This document shows, piece after piece, positions 19,346-31,000 of a DNA stretch of 31,000 nt (position 1 is its first letter; every line of letters begins with the position of its first letter). Source of the stretch: Symbiodinium natans. Its lineage: Eukaryota; Sar; Dinophyceae; Suessiales; Symbiodiniaceae. Below the pieces are notes generated by a model. That model was not told the origin of the DNA and made no database searches. It saw nothing but the letters and a program-made list of their open reading frames with translations. The stretch spans positions 64,001 through 95,000 of the forward strand of contig CAJNDS010002793.1 in assembly GCA_905221605.1 (NCBI GenBank). Direction: 5' to 3'. The position numbers were made by a program, and so were the translations under genes.

Positions 19346-22247
19346 CTACTCCAGTGCCTCCGTTTCGGCCAGGATCTGCTCCACGTAGCCTGAGATGCGA
19401 AAGCAACTGTGGCATACGAACACTATCCTCCATCTGAAGCCAGAGAGCCGTCCACCACAAGGTCTGCTGGTCGAAGCCGCTCCGTGCACACTGGGCAGGT
19501 CCAACCTCGAGTCTAGGCATATGTTGCCCCACAATGCTCTGCAGAATGCTCTGCAGAAGTACTTCAGTGGGCTCAGCGTATTAATGGCCGCGCGCGGCCT
19601 TGTGGCACAAAAGAGGATGCGCACAGCCATTGCCCACCATGTTATATGATGTACACAGAATACAGTAATGACCTCGCCCGAGGCATTTGCACAAGCAACG
19701 CTCGACTTTGCACAAGAATTGGCAAATAGTACAGACAATATTAGCCTCATCGGACAGGTGATGCTTGAGTACCGCGCGATTGTTGAAGGCATCCTGAGAT
19801 AGCACTGCTGGCATCCGCACCACATCTCTGTCCTCCCCTTTAAAGAATCTGGCCGCCGTGTGATTGCTCATGGAAAGCAACTGAGATGTGCACCATTCCA
19901 TGGTTGCTCCTGTTTTGCTAGCCACTCAATGACTCAAGATTAGCAAAAGGTCAACTACGACGCCACAGCATGTGATGCGACAGCCGATGTGTTCCGCGGA
20001 CAAAGCTTCACATGAACATCATGACAAGTTAGGCAAACAAGGAGGAGGAGGAGGAGGAGAGCGGAGGGGGAGAGCAGCGCCTGCAGTATGCCCCAAGCCC
20101 AAAGCAGCGCAAGTGCCGACAGCCGCGGCCTCGAGCCTCTGAGAACATGATCTGCCACATGCTTTCCACCACATGATGCACCACATATGCTTTCTTTGAT
20201 GTGCTTTGCCAATTTTGTGGTTGGTTTTTCTGCCAAAACAAACATCCTGCAATTAGCCCACTTATCTTTGCCAGGGGCGTGGCTGGGCGCTCAAGCCTCT
20301 CCAAAGAGATGGGGCAGAGCAGCGAGAGACGTGTCGAGGCCTAAGACATCAGTCCGCAAATCCTCGAACTTGCTCGCTCCGTCGAAACCTTCTGAGGCAG
20401 CGACAAAGTATTGCAAGTCTTCCTGCGGTTCTCACACGTCTCATAGCAAAATCTCAAACTAGATCCTGCTGCGACCACAGATTCGCACCCTTCAGCCCAC
20501 AAAGCAACGCTGCGAAAGCTTCCAAAAGAAGGAAGCGCGCTCCTCCTTGGGCGGCCGCGCTTTGAGAAGAAAAAGGAGCCGCTCCAAGCACTCGGAGGCC
20601 GGCGCCCTCGAAAAGCCAACAACAAAACGCCTTGAAGATGAAAAACCGAGTAACATGTTCCGAGTGTCGCTTCGGGCATTCGAGGCACAGACTTCATGTT
20701 TCGCAGCAGAAGGCTATTTCATCAAGACCGTTTGAAAGGCCCAGTTAACAAGACGTGTCAAGGTGTGTGGTGAGCACTCACGGGTGCTGATTCGTGCCTG
20801 CACATGCTTCAAGACCTTCAAAGGCTTGTGTCTTTTCACATGTGTCAACTTTGCATTCACCCGGACAAAGAATCAAGCAAATTTGCAGGGTTCGTAATTT
20901 GAGAAAACCAACAGGTTCAGACCTTCGTGTTGACATCCACACAGAAAAGAGGCTCCCCTGCAATGAGCTGGTACAAGGCGGGCCCATGCTGGGTTGAGAC
21001 CGTCTTGCGGTCGATGATATTCAGGATAGGCACGTCGGAAAAGGCAGGCCTTGGCACCTCACCACAAAGCTTCCGCGGCGCTTTGGCCGAGCAACGCAGC
21101 ACACCTCCGGAGCTCCGAAAACTCTGCAAACTTGACGCACAGAATGCCAAGGACGCAATGTGATGCAATTGGGCAAGTGAAAGTTCCTTGCTGGTCCCTG
21201 CCTAGGGCAAACCCCGACCCCGCTGCGGCAGCATTCACTCGGAGCTGTAGTGCCTCGGACTCTCTGGATCACAGCACTCGCTTCCCATTGTGAGTCCTAA
21301 CAATCTTCTTAGAACAATCTTCTTTAGAACAATCTTCTTACAGAGAACAAGCGGCGTTGGGGCCGGCCATGAGCTGGTATGTGAGCTCTTGGGGCACATC
21401 GCGGCGCCGGTGACCCTGCATGTGAGTTCGGCTGCATGAGTTGGCTCCTGCGTAGCCTCTTGCGCTCCCTCGTGTGCCCCCCCCACCTTCTCTGGGGGCG
21501 TGATGCGAAAAAGCTCCCGACCATCCGCCTTGCCAGCGGGCGAAACGGCCCATAAGCACCCGTCAAGCTGCCCTCCAACTCTGTTCTCTACAGCCACGCC
21601 TCAACCCTGAACAGGCGCTTCATGGCAAATGATACCGGCGATGCCCTCCGAACATTCCTGAAGCAAGCACCTCCAGCGTCAGCTCATCTGGCCAAACCTC
21701 GCAAACGAGTGAACTTTTATCCTACTTAAGATGTCATGAGACGTCATGAGATGTCATGAGATGTCATGTGACACGCCTTATATGAGCTCGACAAACACTG
21801 CAGCATTTCTACAATTTGAGACAGCCTGGAGGAGCTCCGCAGAGTCCAGGGCCACCATGCGGACCCACACCGCCTCGCCAGCGGCGCGCCACTCCTTCAG
21901 CAAAGGAAGAGACCTCAGAGGCTCGGAGAGGGCTCGGGAGAGGGCTCGGAGAGGACATGCTCCGGGGCCTCTCGAGTCCAAAGAAGGTCTCGAAACTTGA
22001 GAAGAGCTCTCTCATGGCGTTCGGGAAGCGGGAAGCTTGGAGTTCTGCAACCGGGGCACAGAGTGAAGCGGTGCTCCGCAGATGTGACGAGGCACATGTG
22101 CAGTAGTCCCCCGTCCACCACCTGCTTCAAGGACTAAACCCCGAACATCACCGAGGAAAACTGCTCTCCACGTGGGTCCACGCCTCGTTGAAGGGGTCCA
22201 TGGCACGAAAACGGCATTTGGGGCACCAGAATCGCTTTGGATCGTGG
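19346..22247 (-). CDS. SUMO E3 ligase, SIZ/PIAS type, with PHD-like finger and SP-RING
   Basis: SP-RING ligases bind the SUMO-charged E2 Ubc9 and promote SUMO transfer, mostly in the nucleus (family knowledge). Exons on the minus strand: 22152-22247 holds a finger reading FWCPKCRFRAMDPFNEAW, resembling the CRxxxxDPF end of the plant SIZ1 PHD finger. Probable middle exons are 20923-21057 (VPILNIIDRKTVSTQ), 20782-20815 and 20297-20422 (EDLQYFVAASEGFDG). The SP-RING is built from 20085-20229 (GRGCRHLRCFGLGAY), the 27-nt exon 19778-19804 (LSQDAFNN), 19449-19505 (WTCPVCTERLRPADLVVD) and 19346-19389 (YVEQILAETEALE, TAG). Joined in frame these give the expected C-x-H-x2-C and C-x2-C zinc ligands. 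Donors of the three SP-RING introns are all GC. Possible further 5' exons are 22636-22683 (VEPEVAKVVLVQCW) and part of 22035-22130. Frames between 20430 and 20780 and between 21058 and 22151 are unresolved, as is the true start. Confidence 0.82.
20040..20059. repeat. (GGA)n short tract in a SUMO-ligase intron
   Basis: About seven GGA units lie inside the inferred intron 19805-20084. On the gene's sense strand this is a CTCC pyrimidine run. Confidence 0.8.
21300..21340. repeat. Triplicated ACAATCTTCTT unit
   Basis: ACAATCTTCTT occurs three times, separated by AGA or TAGA, at 21300-21340. It lies within the SUMO-ligase gene span, probably in an intron. Confidence 0.75.
21731..21770. repeat. 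10-nt tandem repeat, ATGTCATGAG x4
   Basis: Four head-to-tail 10-mers (ATGTCATGAG with an ACGTCATGAG variant and a final ATGTCATGTG) lie within the SUMO-ligase gene span. Confidence 0.8.
21920..21954. repeat. GGCTCGGAGA tandem, 3 copies
   Basis: Three imperfect copies of a 12-13-nt GGCTCGGGAGAG unit. On the minus strand it reads as repeated Glu-Pro-Ser/Ser-Pro. Confidence 0.6.
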
Positions 22248-22568
22248 CTGAATCTCCTGTCATGCTGTCACGCTGCGCTTGACTGACACGCCGTGAGTTA
22301 ACTGCTCCGTTCCGCGTCCCTAACTGCAATGACCAGCCAAGTGGCACTTTGCCCAAATCGAAAAGCTCAGCGCAACACCTGAAAGCACCCGCCGCGCTTT
22401 GCTGCTTGCTGTTTCTTTGAGACACTCCATCCTACACATTACAGCGCCGCCGTGCTTCCATGTGCTTCCGGGCACCCGCAGCGCAGCGGCCGGAAGCCGC
22501 TCAAGTTTCCGCTCAAGCCCGAACCCAATGCGAAGGTGTCTCCGGACCTGGAGATCTGATCTCAACCC

Positions 22569-22605
22569 CCATGGTGCCCCCATGGTGCCCGCCATGGTGC
22601 CCGCC
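22569..22605. repeat. CCATGGTGCCC tandem, 3 copies
   Basis: Three copies of a 10-12-nt CCATGGTGCCCG unit, just left of the possible exon 22636-22683. Confidence 0.65.
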
Positions 22606-22699
22606 ACGTGCCCCGTGCATGGCAATCTCACAGACCTGAGCCCAGCACTGGACCAACACCACCTTCGCTACCTCCGGCTCCACCTGCTTTGATTTACGA

Positions 22700-24151
<1,452 letters not shown>

Positions 24152-26144
24152 TTAAGCACGAAAGCGCGAGAATTTGAAGCAATCTTTTTGACAGGCAACC
24201 AGAATCAAGGCGGAATCCGGTTCGACACATTGGGTTAGCTCAGGCATCCGCACATCTTTGCTCCTGTCGCACCGGGGGATGTGCGGAACCTCAAGCAGGT
24301 GTTTGCCCAGTCTGCCGAGCAAGAAACAACAAGAGCACGTGTAAGTTCTGCACGGGATCTGCGGCATTAACCAGACGGTAGATTCGAGAGAGCTTCTTCT
24401 CCTCGACACGCATCCGGCATGCAGAATGTGGCAGAGCCGCTCGGTGTCCCTTCCCCCATGACACCGGCCATCACCAGCAGAACTCCAAGCAGCCAACCAC
24501 CATTCGAGCGAACGGCCCATTGACAGACTCGGCAAGGCTAACTGGCATCATCTTACGTGTGCAATTGCAAGGTCACCAAAACCAAGGCCACCAAGACCAT
24601 TCCTCTGCTGGCTGGGTTTCCCGGCTCGCGGCTGACCGAAAGTGTAGAGGGTTGGCTCCTCACGGGTCCTCCAACAGAGGTGCATCGAGGTGCAGCAAGC
24701 TTAATGCCTAAGAGCAAGTCTGATGAAAGCAACGACAGCAATGCAAGGAAGGCCACTCACACTCTCAGCACTCCAGAAGGAGACGTTGAAGGCCGCAAGC
24801 AGCGCCATGGAGGCCCCAAGGCTGTGCCCTGTGATCCAAAGCCTTGGCGCTTCCGAAGCTTTGGCATCACAATTCAAAGGGTCCTTTTTTGGCCGAATGC
24901 TTTCACTTCGCTTCAAGCTGCACACACTTTAGAAGCCTGTTCAATGAGGAGCTGCTTGAGGGTAGGTGAGCCCCATCAGCTTTGAAGCTTAAGGCTTTAA
25001 CGGGTTGTGCAGATCCCGCCAGGCTTGTCAAAGGCTCCCGGCTGGCATGCTGCGCACTTCGCCTCCAACTCCTGCAAGGCCTCACCACCGGCTTCAGCAG
25101 TTTCAGCTCTTCGGGTTCTCCGAGGCTACGACAGTAAGTGACAGCAAAACCACCAGCATCACGATCTCCGAAATTGCAAACAGCAACGTGGAGAGAGCCG
25201 ATCTTGCAAAGGCAGTGCCAGCCCAGCACCGGCGCGCAAGCCCCCACCCTCAAAGCCACACTCAGGGGCAGCTGCCGGTGTGAGCTGTGGAAGGAGGTCA
25301 TCGGCCTCGGGACTTTGCGAGTTCTTGAGCTGAACAGTGCAAGGAAAGCTGCAAGAGGGAAAGCACCGGGAAGAGCATCATCGGCCCCAAGCTGCGCCCA
25401 AGAAGAACTCGTTGACTCGAACCTGAACACGACATGACGGTTCAAGGAGAGGCTTTGATCCCTGTCAGTTGCCTGGCCTCTGGGTTGTTGGGCATGAAAG
25501 GCACCAACCGATGCCAAAGGAGCTCGACTGTCACCTGGTCCAAGGGTGTGCAAGAAGCATGGATCCTACACTGAAGCGTGAATTGGGCAAGAATACAAAG
25601 CTGAACCTGCCTGCGTCACTGTGTCAGACCCACGAAATGCAATGACCTCAAGACATGGAGATCGCAAATGGTCGTCGCATGGGTTCGAAAGAGTTCCTGG
25701 GAATCGGCGACTGTGCGAAGCATTGCGCTGCACATAGCGGACTAGCCACTGGTAGTTCAAAACATACGACATGCACCCTTGATTGTAACTGCCAAGTGCT
25801 ACAATGCTACACAGGTCACATCCAGTGACGGCAGAGTGCAAGGCAATCCGGTTCGTCGACTTGTCCACAGCGATAAAACCAAAGGCATTGTCCCAAATCC
25901 CGATCCTTAGAACGTCGGGATTTGGTCGAGCCTACACCACGGTCCCCAGAATGAGCCGCGAGACTGGTAGTGAAAGGTTTTCACCACTTCCGCCGTGACC
26001 GGAAGACCATGCCTCAAGGCATCCACATGATACACCAAAGCCCGTGCCACGTGCCCATGCAACAAAAACTAAAAGGCACTGCACAAGAACTCCAAAGCAC
26101 CTCATCGGGTCATCGTAGTACGCGGCTTCCGCATATCTCGCCAT
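24152..26144 (-). CDS. Class-3 lipase (fungal-type alpha/beta hydrolase)
   Basis: Class-3 lipases hydrolyse acylglycerols with a Ser-Asp-His triad. Family landmarks occur in order on the minus strand: ARYAEAAYYDDP (exon ending 26101; ATG at 26142-26144 is the first visible Met), GFIAVDKSTNRI (25845-25905), VIAFRGSDT (25611-25646, oxyanion-loop strand), ITGHSLGASMALLAAF (about 24755-24850, with the nucleophile Ser), YTFGQPRAG (about 24620-24670), NGPFARMV (24498-24527), YRLVNAADPVQNLH (about 24339-24410, with the likely triad Asp) and a tail to TGA at 24152 (24152-24289; VPHIPRCD). The phases 26101/25905, 25845/25646 and 24339/24289 join cleanly. The part between 25611 and 24850, which should carry the lid and the VHxGF strand, was not resolved; a helix reading EALQELEAKCAACQPG near 25020-25085 is probably in it. 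The catalytic His was not located. The N-terminus may extend upstream. Confidence 0.87.
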
Positions 26145-27997
26145 CCTGGACTGCTGGACTCTCGAAGCAAGTGGAAGCAAAAGCGGTCCAGATTCGCACC
26201 GATTTTCTCAGGGGCCGTTGCTCGACAGCATCCTGGCGCCGGAAGCTCGTCTTGTGTGGCTCCTGCACGAAAGTTCTATTTGCCTTCAGAGGCATTTCAT
26301 ATTCCTGCCATTCGATTGTCCGGGTTTTGTCTCTCCTGCGGGGGGCAGCTGCTCTGATTCACGAACACTGGAGTGCGGCCTGGCGCACGCATTTAGCAGA
26401 TTCGCACCAAAATTGGCAAAAAACTTGCATCACTTATAAAAGTTGTTCTGTCCGTCCGGCACGCAGCAACGCCTCTCGAAAACCCCAACTTATCACGTGA
26501 AATCCGCGAAGACACCAGATGCTTAACTTCAGCACCACGCAGCCTTTTCCACATCGAGAGGAGGCACCTGAGAAACTATTGTTCAAACACACTTGCGATG
26601 GAGGCAAAACACAACAACCCATCGTCATCTGCCAAGCTGCTAAGACACCGCTGTTCTTCAGCACACCAACCACAGCCGTCCGTGATGCAGCTGCTGCAGA
26701 ACCCTGGCATGAGAAAAACAACAAACATGGAAAGAAGGAAATGGCAGCACAATCACGAATTGGCAATTTGTCATGGCAACTCGCCGTTGCGCACCGTGCT
26801 GTGAGCACTTGAAGCCAGAACTCTCTTTCTCACGGCCTGCTTGTGACATAAATGCACAACCAAGTACCATGATGCACATTCAGGCATAATCCGAGCATCT
26901 GTTTGATTAATACCTCCACCACATTGAAAGAATTTTTCTTCGTCGGGCATCCGGTTGCAAGACTACTTTCCATTACGGGGTTTCGTATGGGGAGATACCA
27001 CCATATTTATAGGAAATTTTCCGGGGTGGTTCAAAAATCTGTCTGCAGGCTTGTCTATGAAGCAATACTTTGCTACTCAGTTTTCATAGAGATTCAATAC
27101 ACTCCTATTGTTGTCAATACATTCCTATTGTGTTTCATAGAAAATCAATACATTGCCATGGTCTTATTATTGCGGCGCCCTGCCTTTCTTGTTGCGCCAC
27201 CAATGAAACAGATGCTCGGATTAGTTGACCCAACGTTGAACACAACGCTCACACACATCAAAACCCGCACAAACAAGCGTGCAAAACGACCAGGCCTGTG
27301 CGAGCATCTTGCGCCACGAGATACGATAAGTAGGAGGGCAAAGAAGCCCCACCATACGCCTTTGAACATGCTAAAGTCGCTCAGCCGCCCTTCTCTGAGA
27401 CTCTGCCACGTGGCTTAGCAATCCCTACAACAGCAGGAAACCAACTAACCAGCATGCAAAGCCAGCCAAGCCTGGGCCAGCAACAGCGGTAGCAACCACC
27501 AACTAAACATGTTGGTGCTGGCATAAGCTAAGCACTATGCACCATGGCTTACAGATTTCATTGCATCATCCGCTTCAGTTGCCACGTTTCTGCAGCACTT
27601 AGCCTGGTAGTTGCCAAACTTGATGCGTCTCTTGCATGTTTCAGTCGTGCTGCAGCATGAAGGGTGCGCCATGTTTTGGTTCATTGAGCACAGCTGACCA
27701 TGTGAACACTGTGCTTTCAGCTTCACACAAATAGAAACTTTCATCGCAAGAGCTACGACCTTCATTAATAACATGGCACGCGGCTTTCAGGCAACGCTGC
27801 CAGCCCCGCAGCACGAGGATGTAATGCGGGGGGTCATGCCACAGAAACCTCCCCAGCCTCTGGGGGTGGGACGAGGTAGACTTGAACCAACTTGGATTTT
27901 TGCCTAACAGCAAAATGGAGGTGCGAAGCACTCTCCCGCTTTGTTTGCTGAAACCCCAAACTGTGAAACCCCAACACTACCACTTCCATTTGTACGA
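26145..27997. other. Upstream flank of the lipase, no gene supported
   Basis: Two minus-strand frames near 27535-27774 and 27641-27931 look mildly protein-like (for example FLWHDPPHYILVLRGW; the other is Cys-rich). They overlap each other and have no recognised domain or clear splice border. The segment 26880-27180 is noticeably more A+T-rich than its surroundings and contains repeated CAATACATT/CTATTGT words. Confidence 0.35.
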
Positions 27998-29108
<1,111 letters not shown>

Positions 29109-29468
29109 ATTTTACAACGACTTATTACTGCTGGCTTCGTTGGTGAAGACAAAGGGGGCTTGGAAGGCTTCGAGGACGAAGGGGGGGAGTTTGGTTTTGC
29201 TTGGAACCCGTAGTCTTTTCTTCACGGTGCCCACCGTTGTTCCTTTGTGAAGACTTTGGTATTGAGCGCCCGTTCTCTCGTGCCAACTGATTTTAATGTT
29301 TCCAACCCAAATGATTTGTCCGACATCTGTTGGGAACGCCCGCTCCCTTCTGCAAAATGTTTTGTTTGGGTTCTTGCGCGTCTGTGCAGTACGGATAGCT
29401 TTGACGTAAGGTTACTGCACCATGTCGCAAGTGCAAATTCGTGCACTGGTCAGACCAAAGAGCACTAA
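29109..29468. other. No gene supported
   Basis: The plus-strand frame at 29247-29468 (reads LVPTDFNVSNPNDLSDICW) and an overlapping minus-strand frame are both open. Neither has a recognised motif or splice partner. Confidence 0.3.
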
Positions 29469-29663
29469 ATGTTAGAAAGAGCAAGAACGCCAAGAAAAAG
29501 TGCTTTGCGCGTTGCGCTGGCCAGCAAGAACGCAGCTTTGACTGCCAACCCTTCCTCCGCCCAATGTCACTATCAAAATTGCCTGAACCTTTGCCAGAAG
29601 GCGCAGAAGGATGACAATCTGTTAGCTCTCCAACTGGAACAAAGAAGGTCAAGAGGAGGTTAA
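29469..29663 (+). CDS. Possible short hydrophilic ORF, unknown
   Basis: A 64-codon frame starts at ATG 29469 and encodes a basic, Ala/Gln-rich, helix-prone peptide (for example NLCQKAQKDDNLLALQLEQR). No family recognised. Its segment at 29580-29612 (AACCTTTGCCAGAAGGCGCA and following) closely resembles the unit of the minisatellite 0.3 kb downstream, so it may instead be the outermost repeat copy. Confidence 0.22.
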   Translation: MLERARTPRKSALRVALASKNAALTANPSSAQCHYQNCLNLCQKAQKDDNLLALQLEQRRSRGG

Positions 29664-29828
29664 GAGAGAAATTGCAACCTAAAGTCTGTCGGGTTTTAGA
29701 ACCCGGCATGAAGTACAAGCGGCCAACGCGACCTGGAAGCAGCACGCAGATAAATTGCAAACCTAAATCCCATGGCTCTCCACTCATAAACTTAAGAGCA
29801 GCAGAGATGTAACGGTTTGCAGTTAAAA

Positions 29829-29846
29829 AAAATCGGCCGCTGCGCG
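29829..29846 (+). repeat. 18-bp direct repeat, left copy
   Basis: AAAATCGGCCGCTGCGCG, identical to 30259-30276 and 430 bp apart. It follows a poly-A run. Confidence 0.9.
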
Positions 29847-29879
29847 GAACAGTTAGGAACCACAGGTAAAATTTTCAAT

Positions 29880-30215
29880 GCCTCAAGATTTTCAGAAGGC
29901 CCAGAAAGATTAGGCCTCTCAAACTGCTGTCCGAACAGTTGCCTGGAGGCCCAGAAGTGATTAGGCCTCAAACTGTTGCCTTAACCTTCCCTGGAGCTCA
30001 GACCTCTCAAACTGCTGCCTAAAATTCTCTGGAAGGCCTAGCAGGAGTAGGTCTCTTAAACTGCTGCCTAAAACTTCTCCAGAAGGCCTAGAAGTGGTTT
30101 TGCCCTGCAAACGGTGCCGGAACCTTTGCTAGAAGGCCTAGAAGGCTGTGAGGAAATGCTACTTTGACTTCTTCCAGCAGGTTCAGAAGCGACCAGCCTA
30201 GTACCTGTAGGTCCT
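29880..30215. repeat. Degenerate minisatellite, unit about 38-60 bp
   Basis: About six imperfect copies share the skeleton AGAAGGCCTAGAAG, then an AGGCCTCTCAAACTGCTGCC-like part, then TTCTCC. Copies begin near 29894, 29945, 29992, 30031, 30079 and 30129. Unit length varies and the last copies are the most diverged. Confidence 0.8.
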
Positions 30216-30258
30216 GCATCAGGTGTCGTCACGGGGTAAACCAACTTGAAGTGCTTTC

Positions 30259-30276
30259 AAAATCGGCCGCTGCGCG
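30259..30276 (+). repeat. 18-bp direct repeat, right copy
   Basis: Exact second copy of 29829-29846 in the same orientation. The two bracket the minisatellite. Confidence 0.9.
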
Positions 30277-31000
30277 AGGCTCCAAGATCTAAGGCCTCTT
30301 GACTCTCACACTTGACGCGTCGTTGGCTCAGACCGTTAAGCAGCCTTGGCTCTTACTCCCGGTACGGGAAGCACATGCGTTGTGCTCAGTGTGCTTGCAT
30401 TTTCCTGCCAACCACAATGGATTCCTGAGTGCTGTTGCTACGCCCTGGCGCTTGTGTGGGGACTGTCTCTACGGACGCGTTGAGCAGTTTGGGTGACGGA
30501 GGTTCCTTGCCTTCCGTAATGTCTGTTCCAGACGTGGCGCAGCGTTGCTTTGGGTACGGACTGCTGAGAAATTGGTGCAAGTCGGATTTGCATTGGTCTC
30601 ACCGTGCTGGTCGAGCGTTAAGCTGTCTTGCAATAAGAGCCTCTGCGCCAGCACTTGCTTCTTTGCAGTCACAATATTTTTCACTCGCTGGCTTGTGCAG
30701 TTTGACGTTTGGTGCTTGGTTTTGGCGGGTTGCTGCAGGTTTTTGTGGTTGTCTTTGGTGGTGTTTTGTGATGGTTTTGGTGTGTGTTTGCTTTGGTTTT
30801 CGCGCCTGCGACTGTCACACCTCTAGTGTTGAGACCCACAAGAACGCCTACTGCGCTGCTGATGTAGTAAAGAGGCGTCGGTCCAAAAAAAATGCTGCGT
30901 TGGAGAACGGAAATTCATCTTGCGCACAGATACCTTGCCAGCTGGTCCCTACGGAGCCTCCAAGATTTGCTCCACAAGGAAGTCCGTACCCTGCTCGTGA
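30277..31000. other. No gene supported
   Basis: The right end is T/G-rich around 30660-30800 on the plus strand. A small imperfect hairpin (ACGCC...GGCGT) lies at 30844-30878. The open frames are short and unremarkable. Confidence 0.4.

Noticed and set aside
19395-19799. Plus-strand frame reading SPEAFAQATLDFAQELANST and its upstream continuation across one TGA
   Set aside because: Protein-like by eye, but it is antisense to the SP-RING exons 19449-19505 and 19778-19804, which match a known family precisely.
27866-27900. tRNA-like 3' half on the minus strand (GGTTCAAGTC then GTCCCACC)
   Set aside because: The T-stem does not pair and no matching acceptor, D-arm or anticodon arm lies upstream.

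Overview
The window looks like nuclear DNA of a dinoflagellate, most likely a Symbiodiniaceae-type alga. Coding information is cut into many very short exons. Introns start with GT, but also very often with GC and sometimes GA, and end in AG that is usually followed by G. There are no bacterial-style operons or ribosome-binding sites. Simple repeats are abundant, and at least one gene belongs to a membrane/PAS-like type I associate with dinoflagellates. No rRNA, tRNA, CRISPR array or intact transposon was recognised.

Five genes could be assembled, all on the minus strand and separated by about 1.5-7 kb, as in the one-directional gene arrays of dinoflagellates. From left to right they are: (1) a pentatricopeptide-repeat (PPR) protein running off the left edge (2-730); (2) a terminal nucleotidyltransferase of the TUTase / non-canonical poly(A) polymerase type (7832-11511), with about 17 exons rebuilt across all its signature motifs; (3) a multi-pass membrane protein with a PAS-like region (14342-16874); (4) a SIZ/PIAS-type SUMO E3 ligase with a complete SP-RING spread over four exons, one only 27 nt long (19346-22247 or more); (5) a class-3 (alpha/beta hydrolase) lipase with FRGS, GHSLG and YTFGQPR motifs (24152-26144). 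These act in unrelated processes: organelle RNA binding, RNA tailing, signalling, SUMOylation and lipid hydrolysis. Their proximity suggests no shared pathway.

The rest is intergenic or intronic and repeat-rich: an ATC tract near 1.2-1.5 kb, AAC at 4.7 kb, CTG inside a TUTase intron at 8.0 kb, poly-C at 12.1 kb, CA tracts at 15.8 and 23.2 kb, a 1.1-kb CTA array at 28-29.1 kb, and a degenerate minisatellite at 29.9-30.2 kb flanked by two exact 18-bp repeats. Three weaker plus-strand coding candidates (5.1-5.9, 17.7-18.3 and 29.5 kb) and one minus-strand membrane exon (16.9-17.2 kb) are listed with low confidence. Splice sites were placed by eye, by keeping conserved motifs in frame. They are inferences and need transcript evidence.
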